The notes under the pieces are model-generated. The model worked only from the letters and a program-made list of their open reading frames with translations. It did no database searches and had not been told where the DNA came from. A stretch of DNA of 64,000 nt, from assembly GCF_014647375.1 (NCBI RefSeq), contig NZ_BMPB01000003.1, positions 1 to 64,000 on the forward strand, read 5' to 3'. This document shows positions 55,462 to 64,000 of the stretch, in pieces. Every line of letters starts with the position of its first letter. Positions within the stretch are counted from its first letter, which is position 1. This stretch comes from Parabacteroides faecis. Lineage in GTDB: Bacteria; Bacteroidota; Bacteroidia; Bacteroidales; Tannerellaceae. The position numbers and the translations under genes were made by a program.

Positions 55462-56058
55462 TTACTTCAGATAGGCCGACTCGACTTTCAATAAGCGGTT
55501 CTTCAACTTTTCCGCCTCTCCTTTGCGTATACGCAAAGTCATTTCACAGTCCATTTCAAACTTTTGGGATACAATAAGGGGATTATCCTCTTTCACAATA
55601 CGCATGATCCCGTTCAGGTAAGGATATTCGAAAGCGACCGTAATATCTTCGTCAACCGTACGTTCCTCTATCTCGGCTGCAGCAATCGCTTCGGCGGCAG
55701 CTGTACGGTACGCAACGATAAGGCCGCTGGTGCCCAGTTCGATGCCACCGAAATAGCGAACGACCAGGATCAGGATATCCGTTAACTCGTTGGAATTGAT
55801 TTGTCCCAGAATTGGTTTACCGGCTGTGGATGATGGTTCGCCGTCATCGTTCGCACGGAAAGTCAGGCGATCGGCCCCCAGCATATAGGCCCAGCAGACA
55901 TGGCGGGCGTCGTAATATTGTTTACGATATTTATCCAGTTGCTCCTTCACCTCTTCGACCGTACGCACCGGGATGGCATACGAGATAAAGCGGCTGCGCT
56001 TCTCCGTGTAATAGCCCTCTGCTACTTGTTTAATGGTTCTGTAACTGTCGTCCGCCAT
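55462..56058 (-). CDS. YigZ/IMPACT-family protein
   Basis: A 198-residue cytosolic protein. The N-terminal UPF0029 domain contains DARHVCWAYML, the hallmark DDGEPSSTAGKPIL and VVRYFGGIELGTSGL; the C-terminal DUF1949-like domain follows from about residue 135. The family is conserved in bacteria and, as IMPACT, in eukaryotes, where it acts on translation control; the bacterial role is not well defined. Last gene in the transglycosylase-uvrA-YigZ run, 3 bp after a small gene. Confidence 0.92.
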   Translation of the reverse strand: MADDSYRTIKQVAEGYYTEKRSRFISYAIPVRTVEEVKEQLDKYRKQYYDARHVCWAYMLGADRLTFRANDDGEPSSTAGKPILGQINSNELTDILILVVRYFGGIELGTSGLIVAYRTAAAEAIAAAEIEERTVDEDITVAFEYPYLNGIMRIVKEDNPLIVSQKFEMDCEMTLRIRKGEAEKLKNRLLKVESAYLK

Positions 56059-56061
56059 AAA

Positions 56062-56280
56062 TTAATCCGGGATATGGGTTTCCTGTTCCTCCCGGAAGGC
56101 CCGGAAGTCTTTCATTATCTCTTCGATCTCTTCTATAAAGTAAGGATCTTTAACTTTTTTCTTCACCTCGGCGTAATAGGTCTCAATCGCCGCCAAAGCA
56201 CATATATCTTGTCCGCGCAGCAGAAAGTAGGGTTCTTCCTTCTCTACGCATTGTTTGATCATTTGGATAGGATTCTTCAT
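56062..56280 (-). CDS. Small conserved hypothetical protein
   Basis: A 72-residue, highly charged, probably helical protein (IKQCVEKEEPYFLLRGQD, then EIEEIMKDFRAFREEQE) with no signal peptide. It begins 2 bp after the uvrA stop and ends 3 bp before the YigZ-family gene, so it is surely translated as part of that operon. Function unknown; its placement after uvrA suggests nothing specific. Confidence 0.75.
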   Translation of the reverse strand: MKNPIQMIKQCVEKEEPYFLLRGQDICALAAIETYYAEVKKKVKDPYFIEEIEEIMKDFRAFREEQETHIPD

Positions 56281-56282
56281 AT

Positions 56283-59126
56283 CTATTTATTTTTTAATTC
56301 GTCTTTCAGGAACGGAGCCGTATAACTCTTGTTTTTCTTCTTGATCATTTCCTCGGGAGTGCCGGTGAATAAGACCTGGCCGCCTTTTCGGCCACCTTCG
56401 GGGCCCATGTCGATCAGGTAGTCGGCACATTTGATCACATCGAGGTTATGCTCGATCACGATGATGGTGTTGCCTTTTTCCACGAGCTTGTTCAAGACAC
56501 CCAGCAGGACACGGATATCTTCAAAATGAAGACCGGTAGTCGGTTCGTCCAATACATATAAGGTATTGCCGGTATCCTTTTTGGCCAGCTCAGTAGCCAG
56601 TTTTACACGCTGACTTTCTCCTCCGGATAAGGTGGTGGAAGGCTGGCCCAGTTTGATATAACCCAATCCCACATCCTGCAGGACTTTGATCTTAGAAAGG
56701 ATGGTCGGGATATTCTCAAAGAATTCCACAGCCATATTGATTGTCATATCCAACACATCAGCTATGGATTTACCGCGGAAACGGACTTCAAGCGTTTCAC
56801 GGTTATATCGCTTGCCATGACAGTCTTCACAAGGCACCAATACATCCGGCAGGAAGTTCATTTCGATAGTCTTGTAGCCGTTACCCTTACAGGTTTCACA
56901 GCGTCCGCCGGATACATTGAACGAGAAACGTCCGGGTTTGTATCCCCTCACCTTCGATTCGGGAAGGTCGACAAACAGGTTGCGAATATCCGAAAAGACA
57001 CCTGTATAAGTGGCCGGATTACTTCGCGGCGAACGGCCGATAGGCGACTGGTCTACATTGACGATCTTATCCACGTTGTCGATACCTTCGATGGATTTAT
57101 AAGGCAACGGATCTTCCAGTGAACGATAGAAGTGCTGGCTCAGGATCGGTTGCAGGGTTCGGTTGATCAACGTCGATTTTCCGCTACCCGACACACCCGT
57201 GACACAGATCAGCGTTCCGAGCGGAAAGGTCACGTCAACATTCTTCAGGTTGTTACCGCCAGCTCCTTTTATGGTGATGAACTTGCCGTTTCCCGGACGA
57301 CGTTCGGCAGGAACAGCAATCTCAGTCTCCCCGTTCAGGTATGCAGAGGTCAGTGTATTCACTTTCAACATATCCTGCGGCGTTCCTTCATAAACGACTT
57401 CACCCCCCAGACGCCCGGCTTTCGGTCCCATATCGATCACGTAATCGGCATTCAGCATCATATCCTTGTCGTGCTCGACAACCACTACCGAGTTACCGGT
57501 ATCACGAAGCTCTTTCAAAGAGTTGATCAGACGGACATTATCGCGTTGATGCAATCCGATACTCGGCTCGTCGAGGATATAAAGTACGTTGACCAGCTGA
57601 CTGCCGATCTGGGTTGCCAAACGGATACGCTGGCTTTCCCCACCGGAAAGGCTTGCCGAAGCACGGTTGAGAGACAGGTAATCCAGTCCCACATCCAGCA
57701 GGAACTTCAGGCGGGAACGTATCTCCTTCAATATTTCTATGGCAATCTGTTTTTGCTTCTGGTCCAGACGCTCCTCGATACCGTCCAGCCATTCGTAAAG
57801 TTCGGAAATATCATACGAAGAGACCTCTGCTATATTCTTTCCCGCAATGCGGTAGTGCAACGCCTCTTTGTTCAGACGCTGGCCGTTACATTCCGGGCAT
57901 GTAGTCATTTTGATGAACTGTCCCGCCCATTTCTGTGCGGAAGCCGAAGCCTCGCTCTCCTGCTGCATCAGGATATATTTGGCAACACCTTCGTAAGACA
58001 GGAAATAATTGGAAGAACCCAGCGATTCGTTCTTGATCTGGAGACGTTCGTCCGTCCCGTTCATGATCTCATCGATCGCCTCTGCCGGGATATCTTTGAT
58101 CGGCGTCTTGATCGTCACGCCGTGCTTTTCGCAAAGAGCCTCGATCTGCCAGAAGATAAGGGAGTTCTTGTATTTACCCAAAGCAACTATCCCACCGTTA
58201 TAAATACTGAGGGAAGGGTCGGGTACGATTTTTTCCATATCCAACAGGTTCACCTGTCCCAATCCTTTACATTTCGGACACGCCCCCTGGGGCGAGTTGA
58301 AAGAGAAGTTGTGCGGAGCCGGTTCGCTATAAGAAAGTCCGGTTGCCGGGTCCATCAGGCGGCGACTGTAGTGACGCAACTCGTCGGTATCGGCATCCAA
58401 CAGCATGACCAGCCCGTCGCCCTGCTTCATGGCTGTACGCAGACTTTCTTTCAGGCGGCGTTCGTCGGAAACCGACACGACCATCTTATCGATCACCACC
58501 TCGATGCTGTGCATCTTGTAGCGGTCGAGCTTCATGCCATGAAATATCTCTTTTATCTCACCATCGACACGGACTGTCAGGTAACCCTTCTTACGAACCT
58601 GTTCAAACAATTCCTTGTAGTGTCCTTTACGGTTACGGACAAGCGGAGCCAGCAGATAGGTTTTCTTCCCTTCGTAATGTTCCAGGATCAGGTCGAGCAC
58701 CTGTTCTTCGGTGTACTTCACCATCTTTTCCCCGCTCAGGTACGAGTAAGCCTCACCCGCCCTTGCATAAAGCAGACGGAAAAAGTCGTATATCTCTGTC
58801 GTAGTACCTACGGTAGAACGGGGATTCTTATTGGTCGTTTTCTGTTCGATCGAGATGACCGGGCTTAATCCGGTAATCTTATCCACATCCGGACGTTCCA
58901 TATTGCCGAGGAAATTACGGGCATAAGCGGAAAATGTCTCCACATAGCGGCGTTGTCCTTCAGCAAAGATCGTATCAAAAGCCAACGAAGATTTACCGCT
59001 ACCGCTCATACCGGTTATCACGGTGAGTTTGTTTCGCGGTATCTCGACGTCTATATTTTTCAAATTGTGAACACGGGCGCCTAAAACGGAAATACGACCG
59101 CCTTCCAATGCATTTTTATCGTTCAT
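56283..59126 (-). CDS. uvrA: Excinuclease ABC subunit A
   Basis: The ATG at 59126 (MNDKNALEGG) is chosen over an upstream TTG. The 947 residues contain two ABC ATPase modules: Walker A GMSGSGKSSLAFD with first signature LSGGESQRIRLAT, and Walker A GVSGSGKSTLINR with second signature LSGGESQRVKLAT. Zinc-finger cysteine pairs CPKCKG, CPECNG, CETCKG and CEDCHG are all present. It recognises bulky DNA lesions and loads UvrB in nucleotide excision repair. It begins 18 bp after the transglycosylase gene. Confidence 0.98.
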   Translation of the reverse strand: MNDKNALEGGRISVLGARVHNLKNIDVEIPRNKLTVITGMSGSGKSSLAFDTIFAEGQRRYVETFSAYARNFLGNMERPDVDKITGLSPVISIEQKTTNKNPRSTVGTTTEIYDFFRLLYARAGEAYSYLSGEKMVKYTEEQVLDLILEHYEGKKTYLLAPLVRNRKGHYKELFEQVRKKGYLTVRVDGEIKEIFHGMKLDRYKMHSIEVVIDKMVVSVSDERRLKESLRTAMKQGDGLVMLLDADTDELRHYSRRLMDPATGLSYSEPAPHNFSFNSPQGACPKCKGLGQVNLLDMEKIVPDPSLSIYNGGIVALGKYKNSLIFWQIEALCEKHGVTIKTPIKDIPAEAIDEIMNGTDERLQIKNESLGSSNYFLSYEGVAKYILMQQESEASASAQKWAGQFIKMTTCPECNGQRLNKEALHYRIAGKNIAEVSSYDISELYEWLDGIEERLDQKQKQIAIEILKEIRSRLKFLLDVGLDYLSLNRASASLSGGESQRIRLATQIGSQLVNVLYILDEPSIGLHQRDNVRLINSLKELRDTGNSVVVVEHDKDMMLNADYVIDMGPKAGRLGGEVVYEGTPQDMLKVNTLTSAYLNGETEIAVPAERRPGNGKFITIKGAGGNNLKNVDVTFPLGTLICVTGVSGSGKSTLINRTLQPILSQHFYRSLEDPLPYKSIEGIDNVDKIVNVDQSPIGRSPRSNPATYTGVFSDIRNLFVDLPESKVRGYKPGRFSFNVSGGRCETCKGNGYKTIEMNFLPDVLVPCEDCHGKRYNRETLEVRFRGKSIADVLDMTINMAVEFFENIPTILSKIKVLQDVGLGYIKLGQPSTTLSGGESQRVKLATELAKKDTGNTLYVLDEPTTGLHFEDIRVLLGVLNKLVEKGNTIIVIEHNLDVIKCADYLIDMGPEGGRKGGQVLFTGTPEEMIKKKNKSYTAPFLKDELKNK

Positions 59127-59144
59127 ACTTTTTATCAAGGGAAT

Positions 59145-60119
59145 TTATCTTACCACCCAAGCCGAGTTATGCACGTAGGTGTTAGGTGTCTTGTAATACA
59201 TTTCATTTTCTTTCGGGACCTGTAGCGTATAAGTCTTGCCCAGTGTCTGCAATTTCCGGTCGCGTAACCAGGGATTGAAGCGTTTCAGATCGGCATACAT
59301 TATATTATACTTCTGCGCGAAAGCAGACAAATCGGGAATGTCCGACGATACAGCCACATCTTCGCAGGCAATCGGTTTATAAAGGTCTTCTGCGCGGAGC
59401 ACGAAACCGTACTTATAAGGATTCTCAAAAATCTGCTTGATCGCCATGATACGGTATACATAACGGCTTGTCTCCTCTACCAGCCAGAGGTCGAAGGTGC
59501 TATCGGCTTCCTGTTTGGTCAGTTCGCCGGAGATACGCCCCATGCCCGCATTGTAAGAAGCGGCCACATTTGCCCAGTCACCGTATTTGTCGTAAGCAGC
59601 TTTCAAATACTTACATGCTGCTTCAGTTGCTTTAGCCACATGACAGCGTTCATCCACGGTCGGGGTGACAGTCAGCCCATATTGCTTGCCTGTCCCTTCG
59701 AGAAACTGCCACATTCCCACGGCACGTGCCGGAGACGACACACGCGGGTCGAGATGGCTCTCTATGACCGCCAGGTATTTGAAGTCGTCGGGAATGCCGT
59801 TGGCTTTCAATATCGGTTCGATAACCGGAAAATAACGGTTGGCGCGTTTGATCAGCAACATAGTGGTCGAATGGAAGTATGTGAAACTACTCATCTCCCG
59901 GTCGAATCCTTCACGCATATTATAGCGGGTTAAGTCGATCGGCGTTCCACAAAAAGTGACCGACGAGGGTATATCGGGCGACGAAGTCATCGACATCACC
60001 ACCGGACGCCCGTCAAGCACCTTTTCCGAATCGCTCGATCCGATAGACAAACACGCAGTCAGGCAGATCAGACCGCCCGACAAAAAACTGAATATATTAT
60101 TCTTCGATAATTTCATCAT
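59145..60119 (-). CDS. Lytic transglycosylase lipoprotein (MltD-like)
   Basis: A 324-residue envelope enzyme (start at 60119, or Met2 at 60116). A lipoprotein signal ends LICLTACLS (Cys23). The SLT domain shows FKYLAVIESHLDPRVSSPARAVGMWQF, of which the key parts are the catalytic Glu120 and AVGMWQF, then YNAGMGRI. The C-terminal ~60 residues (FAQKYNIMYADLKRFNPWLRD) form a LysM-like peptidoglycan-binding module. It cleaves glycan strands with formation of 1,6-anhydro-muramic ends. Its start overlaps the end of the upstream sorting-domain gene by 23 bp, so the two are coupled. Confidence 0.9.
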   Translation of the reverse strand: MMKLSKNNIFSFLSGGLICLTACLSIGSSDSEKVLDGRPVVMSMTSSPDIPSSVTFCGTPIDLTRYNMREGFDREMSSFTYFHSTTMLLIKRANRYFPVIEPILKANGIPDDFKYLAVIESHLDPRVSSPARAVGMWQFLEGTGKQYGLTVTPTVDERCHVAKATEAACKYLKAAYDKYGDWANVAASYNAGMGRISGELTKQEADSTFDLWLVEETSRYVYRIMAIKQIFENPYKYGFVLRAEDLYKPIACEDVAVSSDIPDLSAFAQKYNIMYADLKRFNPWLRDRKLQTLGKTYTLQVPKENEMYYKTPNTYVHNSAWVVR

Positions 60120-61476
60120 CTATACTCTTTGATCTAAAAATGTTAATTGAACCTTTTTTCTTTATTGGCTTACCGTCTGAGCCGGTAGCCTCTATCACAT
60201 AAAAATAAACTCCGGGCGGGACGTATTTACCGCCTTTTTTACCATCCCAACCCTGCGACGGGTCTGTCCAGTAATACATCTGTACTCCCCAACGGTTGAA
60301 TATCCAACATTTGAAACGGGTCAACGAGCGGTAGGCCACTTTGAACTCATCGTTTATGCCGGGTGACGTACCGGGTGAGAAAGCATTCGGAACATCGAGA
60401 AAAGAGTCCGAGATGTTGATCGTAACCGGATCTTCAGGCTCCCATGTACACTGGGCTGTACGATCTGATACTGATAAATAAACCGTATAAGTACCGTTTT
60501 GGTTGAATATATAGCTTACTTCTTCTCCTTTGTTAAAGTCGATCACTTTTGTCCCCTTTCCCTCGGTTCCATCTTTTTTATAGATCTCCCACTTGAAAAT
60601 GGCAGCAACCGGCGTATTGCAAACAGCTTTAAAATTGAACTCGACCGGGGCGGAAAGGCTATCCCCTTTTGCAACCATATTGGTTGCGTTCGTATATGAT
60701 AAAGTATCTATTTTCAAAACGACTTTCACTGCGATTGCCTGGTAGACACCTGTCGTCATTGTTTTCTCCACTCCGAAATGACGGGCAAACAAATCTCCTT
60801 TCAGAGTGACATCGGTGTCGCAAAGAGGGGCTTCGATACCGACTGTAAAAATATCTTCCACCGTATCAGTAACTGTTTTCGGCAGATATGCCGTTTGATC
60901 TTCCGATATATCCATCGTCTGGTAAGTAACATCAAATTCACGCTTCAATATTCCAGGTACTCCTGACGGATCATAATATCTCATCTCCTTCATATCAACA
61001 TCTCCACCCAAATACATCTTGCCGCAATTGCTCTTTTGCACATCTATATAGAGGCTAGTCGCCTCAAAAACATATTTACTGTAGTCTATAATCCATACAT
61101 ACCCGCCAGCTTTCGAATAAGCATCGTCTTCCAATATATAATACCCATATCCTTCTTCCAGATTTCGAATGACTGTTTCACTACCCTCCTGAACAGATGA
61201 TATTTTTTCGGCATCGCTACCAACCCCTGCTTTCGCTTTAGTCTTATAGCGATACCATTGATACGAACCAGATGTAGGAGTATATCGTATTTCTACATTA
61301 TCCATGCCATATACAAGGTAAACCTGAAACTGGCTACTGGTGGGTTGTTTATTATCAAAAGCCAGCAAAGGAGTCCCTTTCCCCCCTGTCACCGTATATT
61401 TTTGAGCATGTGCTGCAAGTATCAATAATAAAAAACAGAGCGTCCCGACCACTCTTCTTATAAAATTCCTTTGCAT
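60097..61476 (-). CDS. Secreted protein with type B T9SS (gliding-motility-associated) C-terminal domain
   Basis: A 459-residue protein with a signal peptide ending LAAHAQKYTV. The middle is a set of Ig/PKD-like beta domains (a PKD-like stretch at FNQNGTYTVYLSVSDRTAQC). The last ~85 residues have VPNAFSPGTSPGINDEFKV, IFNRWGVQMYYW and PPGVYFYVIEATGSDG, the gliding motility-associated C-terminal (CHU_C) domain used as a type B sorting signal by the type IX secretion system. It is therefore probably exported to the surface. The transglycosylase gene overlaps its end. Confidence 0.88.
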   Translation of the reverse strand: MQRNFIRRVVGTLCFLLLILAAHAQKYTVTGGKGTPLLAFDNKQPTSSQFQVYLVYGMDNVEIRYTPTSGSYQWYRYKTKAKAGVGSDAEKISSVQEGSETVIRNLEEGYGYYILEDDAYSKAGGYVWIIDYSKYVFEATSLYIDVQKSNCGKMYLGGDVDMKEMRYYDPSGVPGILKREFDVTYQTMDISEDQTAYLPKTVTDTVEDIFTVGIEAPLCDTDVTLKGDLFARHFGVEKTMTTGVYQAIAVKVVLKIDTLSYTNATNMVAKGDSLSAPVEFNFKAVCNTPVAAIFKWEIYKKDGTEGKGTKVIDFNKGEEVSYIFNQNGTYTVYLSVSDRTAQCTWEPEDPVTINISDSFLDVPNAFSPGTSPGINDEFKVAYRSLTRFKCWIFNRWGVQMYYWTDPSQGWDGKKGGKYVPPGVYFYVIEATGSDGKPIKKKGSINIFRSKSIDDEIIEE

Positions 61477-61497
61477 ATATATAACCTAATTAGCTTC

Positions 61498-61505
61498 CAA
61501 AATTA
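61498..61505 (-). promoter_or_regulatory. Possible -7 box for the sorting-domain/transglycosylase/uvrA unit
   Basis: On the minus strand TAATTTTG matches TAnnTTTG, about 15 nt before the expected transcript reaches the ATG at 61476. No convincing -33 element at standard spacing. Confidence 0.4.
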
Positions 61506-61526
61506 GTATTTTATACGGACATACAC

Positions 61527-61534
61527 TATCTTTG
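61527..61534 (+). promoter_or_regulatory. Probable -7 box for the LysM/barrel unit
   Basis: TATCTTTG matches TAnnTTTG, with TTAG 20 bp upstream as a partial -33. It predicts a start about 16 nt before the ATG at 61557 and stands back to back with the minus-strand box at 61498-61505. Confidence 0.55.
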
Positions 61535-61556
61535 CTGCAAATATTCGAATTAACAA

Positions 61557-63356
61557 ATGAATAAGATCAGTATATACGTATTGACGTTGTGCCTGAGTTT
61601 CTGTAGTGTTTCATTGTATTCACAGAACAACAAAGCACGAATTATTACTACTAACGAATTAAATGATAATATATTTTATCATACGATTGAGCGGGGACAG
61701 ACAGTATACTCAATCGCAACGATGTATGGAGTGACCGTCGATGACATTTACCGTTTGAATCCGGAAAGCCGCGAATCGATCAAAGCGGGTGCTACATTAA
61801 AGATTCCGCAACGGGATGCCGGTACGGCTCCGATGGGGAAAGCAGAGGATAATTTCCTGTATCACACCATACAACCGAAAGAAACGCTTTATTCGTTGTC
61901 TATCCGGTATGCCGTACCCGGAACCGATATCATCGAGGCAAACCCTGGACTGTCGACTTCCACCTTCACGATCGGCAAGACGATTCGTATCCCGGCAACA
62001 CCTATCGAGACACTGCCCACCAAGGAAGTAAAGTCGGTAACCAAAGAAATCGAATACACGATCGCCAAGAAAGAAACGATGTACCGCATCTGCCGGAAAT
62101 TCAACATATCGAGCACGGAACTGATCAAACGAAACCCCGAACTGAAGAACGGGGTAAAGGCCGGAATGGTCATCAAAATACCGGTGGAAACCAAAGAGAC
62201 AGTTACGGAAACAGCTCCGGTCATGCATGAAAGAGACGTAAATGCGTTGCTATCGACCCCGAAAAAGATCGAACGGGTCAACATGATCAAAGTAGCTTTA
62301 TTGTTGCCCTTCATGACAAATGAGGCAAAACCATCCTCCAACACGCAACGTTTCATCGAATATTATGAAGGTCTGTTACTGGCCGTCGACAGTCTGCGTA
62401 ACAGCGGCTGTTCGATCGAACTCTCCGTATTCGATACAGGCAACGGCACCAAAAAGGTGAAAGAAATCCTGAAAGAAGATGTCTTGAAAGAAGCCAACCT
62501 GATCATCGGAGCCGTACAGAACGACCAGATCGCGCCGGTCGCCGAATTTGCCGAAAAGAATAATATCAAATATGTGATACCGTTCACCTCCAAAAACGAT
62601 GATGTATTGTCCAATGCAAATATATTCCAGGTAAACACCCCTCACTCCTACTTGTATGCCAAAGCATCACAAGCTGGTTGCGACCTATTTGCCAACGACA
62701 ACATCATCCTGTTGAAAGTGCCCGGTACCGAAGAAAAGACCGACTTCGTCAAAGCCCTGCAAGGAGAGATGAAGCAACGCAACATCTCCTGGCGCGAACT
62801 AACTTATTCGAGCGAGACATTCCCGGTCGAAATGGAAGCGATGCTCAGCACAGACAAACGCAGTGTCATTATCCCTACTTCAGGCAGCCTGGAAGCATTG
62901 AACAAGTTCAAAGCGCCTTTGCGTATGCTGGCAGAGACAAAACCGGAATACAACATCACGATGTTCGGTTATCCGGAATGGCAAACTTATACCAACGAAT
63001 GCCTCGACGACTTCTTTGCATTGAATACCTATATATATAGTTTCTTCTATGCTGACAACCTCTCGCCGGAAGTCTCCGACTTTTATTCCAAATATAAGAC
63101 ATGGTATAGCAAGACCCTGATTAACATATTCCCTAAATATGGTATATTAGGTTTCGACACAGGTATGTTCTTTTTCGATGCCATCCGGAAATACGGTTCC
63201 AACTTCGAGAACAACCTGGGCAATATTCGTTACAAGGGCATACAGACCTGTTTCGATTTTGAACGGGTAAACAACTGGGGCGGATTCATCAATACCAGCA
63301 CATTTATCGTTCATTACCAGAGTGACTATAACGTAACACGTAGCGAAGTAAGATGA
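61557..63356 (+). CDS. Periplasmic triple-LysM protein with type 1 substrate-binding domain
   Basis: A 599-residue protein with a signal peptide ending SLYSQNNKA. Three LysM modules occupy about residues 41-84, 102-146 and 167-209, each ending in a KIP/RIP-type motif. The rest (from about residue 235, KVALLLPFM) is a Leu/Ile/Val-type periplasmic-binding fold, with IIGAVQNDQIAPVAEFAEKN and IIPTSGS. LysM anchors it to peptidoglycan. No ABC transporter is encoded nearby, so the binding fold may sense or scaffold rather than feed a transporter. Its stop overlaps the next gene's ATG by 4 bp. Confidence 0.88.
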   Translation: MNKISIYVLTLCLSFCSVSLYSQNNKARIITTNELNDNIFYHTIERGQTVYSIATMYGVTVDDIYRLNPESRESIKAGATLKIPQRDAGTAPMGKAEDNFLYHTIQPKETLYSLSIRYAVPGTDIIEANPGLSTSTFTIGKTIRIPATPIETLPTKEVKSVTKEIEYTIAKKETMYRICRKFNISSTELIKRNPELKNGVKAGMVIKIPVETKETVTETAPVMHERDVNALLSTPKKIERVNMIKVALLLPFMTNEAKPSSNTQRFIEYYEGLLLAVDSLRNSGCSIELSVFDTGNGTKKVKEILKEDVLKEANLIIGAVQNDQIAPVAEFAEKNNIKYVIPFTSKNDDVLSNANIFQVNTPHSYLYAKASQAGCDLFANDNIILLKVPGTEEKTDFVKALQGEMKQRNISWRELTYSSETFPVEMEAMLSTDKRSVIIPTSGSLEALNKFKAPLRMLAETKPEYNITMFGYPEWQTYTNECLDDFFALNTYIYSFFYADNLSPEVSDFYSKYKTWYSKTLINIFPKYGILGFDTGMFFFDAIRKYGSNFENNLGNIRYKGIQTCFDFERVNNWGGFINTSTFIVHYQSDYNVTRSEVR

Positions 63357-64000
63357 TCAGAAAGATAACAATCATATCCTTTTTATACCTGGCCGTCATA
63401 ACCGGCGTTATGGCACAAAATAAATTTCCCCAGGAAGTATCCGTAGGTGCCTCTTTCGGCATGAACTTCTCATCTGTCAGCTTCAACCCGAAGGTCTACA
63501 CCAAGATGAAACAGGGATACAACGGGGGCCTGGTACTGCGTTGGAACACGGAAAAGAATCTGGGGCTACAGACGGAACTGAATTTCAGCCAGCAGGGTTG
63601 GGACGAGCAATTCGACGAGAACCCGACTTACAAATATACACGTACGATCAATTACCTGGAGATACCGTTCTTCACCCATATTTATTTCGGTAGTAACAAG
63701 TTCAAGTTCTACGTAAACCTAGGGCCGAAGGTCGGCTTCGCTATCAGCGAAAAGACCGATCAGAACCCCAATGAGAAAAACCAGAATGCAGGAGCCAACA
63801 ACCAGCACGACATGCCTATCGAACAAAAGTTCGACTGGGGATTATGTGGTGGTCCCGGTATCGAACTGCGTACCGGCATCGGTTATTTCCTGCTCGAAGG
63901 ACGTTATTACTATGCGTTGGGAGACATCTTCCACAATCGTAAAACGGATTATTTCAACAAATCGGCCAGCCAGGTTTTCTCCGCACGTATCATTTATCTG
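63353..64000 (+). CDS. PorT-like outer-membrane beta-barrel, 3' end missing at window edge
   Basis: The first 216 codons are present. A signal peptide ends LAVITGVMAQNKFPQ, followed by VSVGASFGMNFSSVSF and repeated amphipathic beta strands (NLGLQTELNFSQQGW, INYLEIPFFTHIYFG, FKFYVNLGPKVGFAIS), the pattern of the OMP_b-brl_2/PorT family. The barrel continues past the window. The ATGA overlap with the LysM/binding protein gene shows translational coupling and suggests that both parts work in the envelope together. A specific PorT role in type IX secretion is possible but not shown. Confidence 0.85.
   Translation, partial: MIRKITIISFLYLAVITGVMAQNKFPQEVSVGASFGMNFSSVSFNPKVYTKMKQGYNGGLVLRWNTEKNLGLQTELNFSQQGWDEQFDENPTYKYTRTINYLEIPFFTHIYFGSNKFKFYVNLGPKVGFAISEKTDQNPNEKNQNAGANNQHDMPIEQKFDWGLCGGPGIELRTGIGYFLLEGRYYYALGDIFHNRKTDYFNKSASQVFSARIIYL

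Noticed and set aside
57132-58868. 578-residue plus-strand ORF opposite uvrA
   Set aside because: It mirrors the uvrA coding strand, has no recognisable domain, and uvrA is unambiguous.
1-64000. CRISPR arrays, tRNA or rRNA genes, prophage
   Set aside because: No regularly spaced direct repeats, no cloverleaf-like or rRNA sequence and no phage structural genes were found on reading both strands.

Overview
The window looks like a Bacteroidales chromosome, most likely Parabacteroides or a close relative. The evidence is SusC/SusD outer-membrane pairs, an ECF sigma/FecR pair, many GH92 mannosidases, weak Shine-Dalgarno sites, and start-proximal boxes that fit the Bacteroides promoter consensus (-33 TTTG, -7 TAnnTTTG). 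No rRNA, tRNA, CRISPR array or complete insertion sequence was seen.

Region 1 (1-17005, all minus strand) is a Wzy-dependent surface polysaccharide locus. In transcription order it encodes a WbpM/PglF-type membrane dehydratase, UDP-glucose dehydrogenase, UDP-glucuronate decarboxylase, a Wzx flippase, a GT2, a Wzy-like polymerase, a second GT2, a TarI/IspD-type cytidylyltransferase, a sugar epimerase, LicD, a frameshifted hexapeptide acyltransferase, an ATP-grasp enzyme, a NodB-type deacetylase, a PglC-like initiating sugar-phosphate transferase, a second ATP-grasp enzyme, a HAD phosphatase and a DegT aminotransferase cut by the left edge. The genes overlap or sit a few bases apart, so one long operon is likely.

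Region 2 (17006-17442) is the most interesting part. Two palindromes that share a 32-bp core (one base different) bracket about 130 bp. Inside is a perfect Bacteroides-type promoter. As sequenced it points right, away from the polysaccharide operon and toward an Rpn/PD-(D/E)XK nuclease gene (17443-18342). This is the layout of an invertible, phase-variable capsule promoter caught in the OFF orientation. No recombinase is encoded nearby.

Region 3 (18443-43301, minus strand) is a mannose-glycan utilisation locus. It holds an ECF sigma and FecR anti-sigma, an STN-containing SusC with SusD, three GH92 enzymes, a second unit of GH92, MFS transporter and GH38, and a third unit of an unassigned glycosidase-like lipoprotein, a fused mannose-6-phosphate isomerase and a ROK sugar kinase. 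Together they would bind, import, trim, phosphorylate and isomerise mannose from alpha-mannosides. No endo-mannanase (GH76, GH99) or GH18 is present, which suggests N-glycan-like or pre-cut substrates.

Region 4 (43455-64000) is mostly envelope and housekeeping. It holds a large alpha-2-macroglobulin lipoprotein, a divergent YafQ-type toxin-antitoxin pair placed directly upstream of pbpC, two cation/proton antiporters, a YigZ-family protein, uvrA, a lytic transglycosylase lipoprotein, a protein with a type B T9SS sorting domain, a triple-LysM periplasmic-binding protein and a partial outer-membrane beta-barrel.
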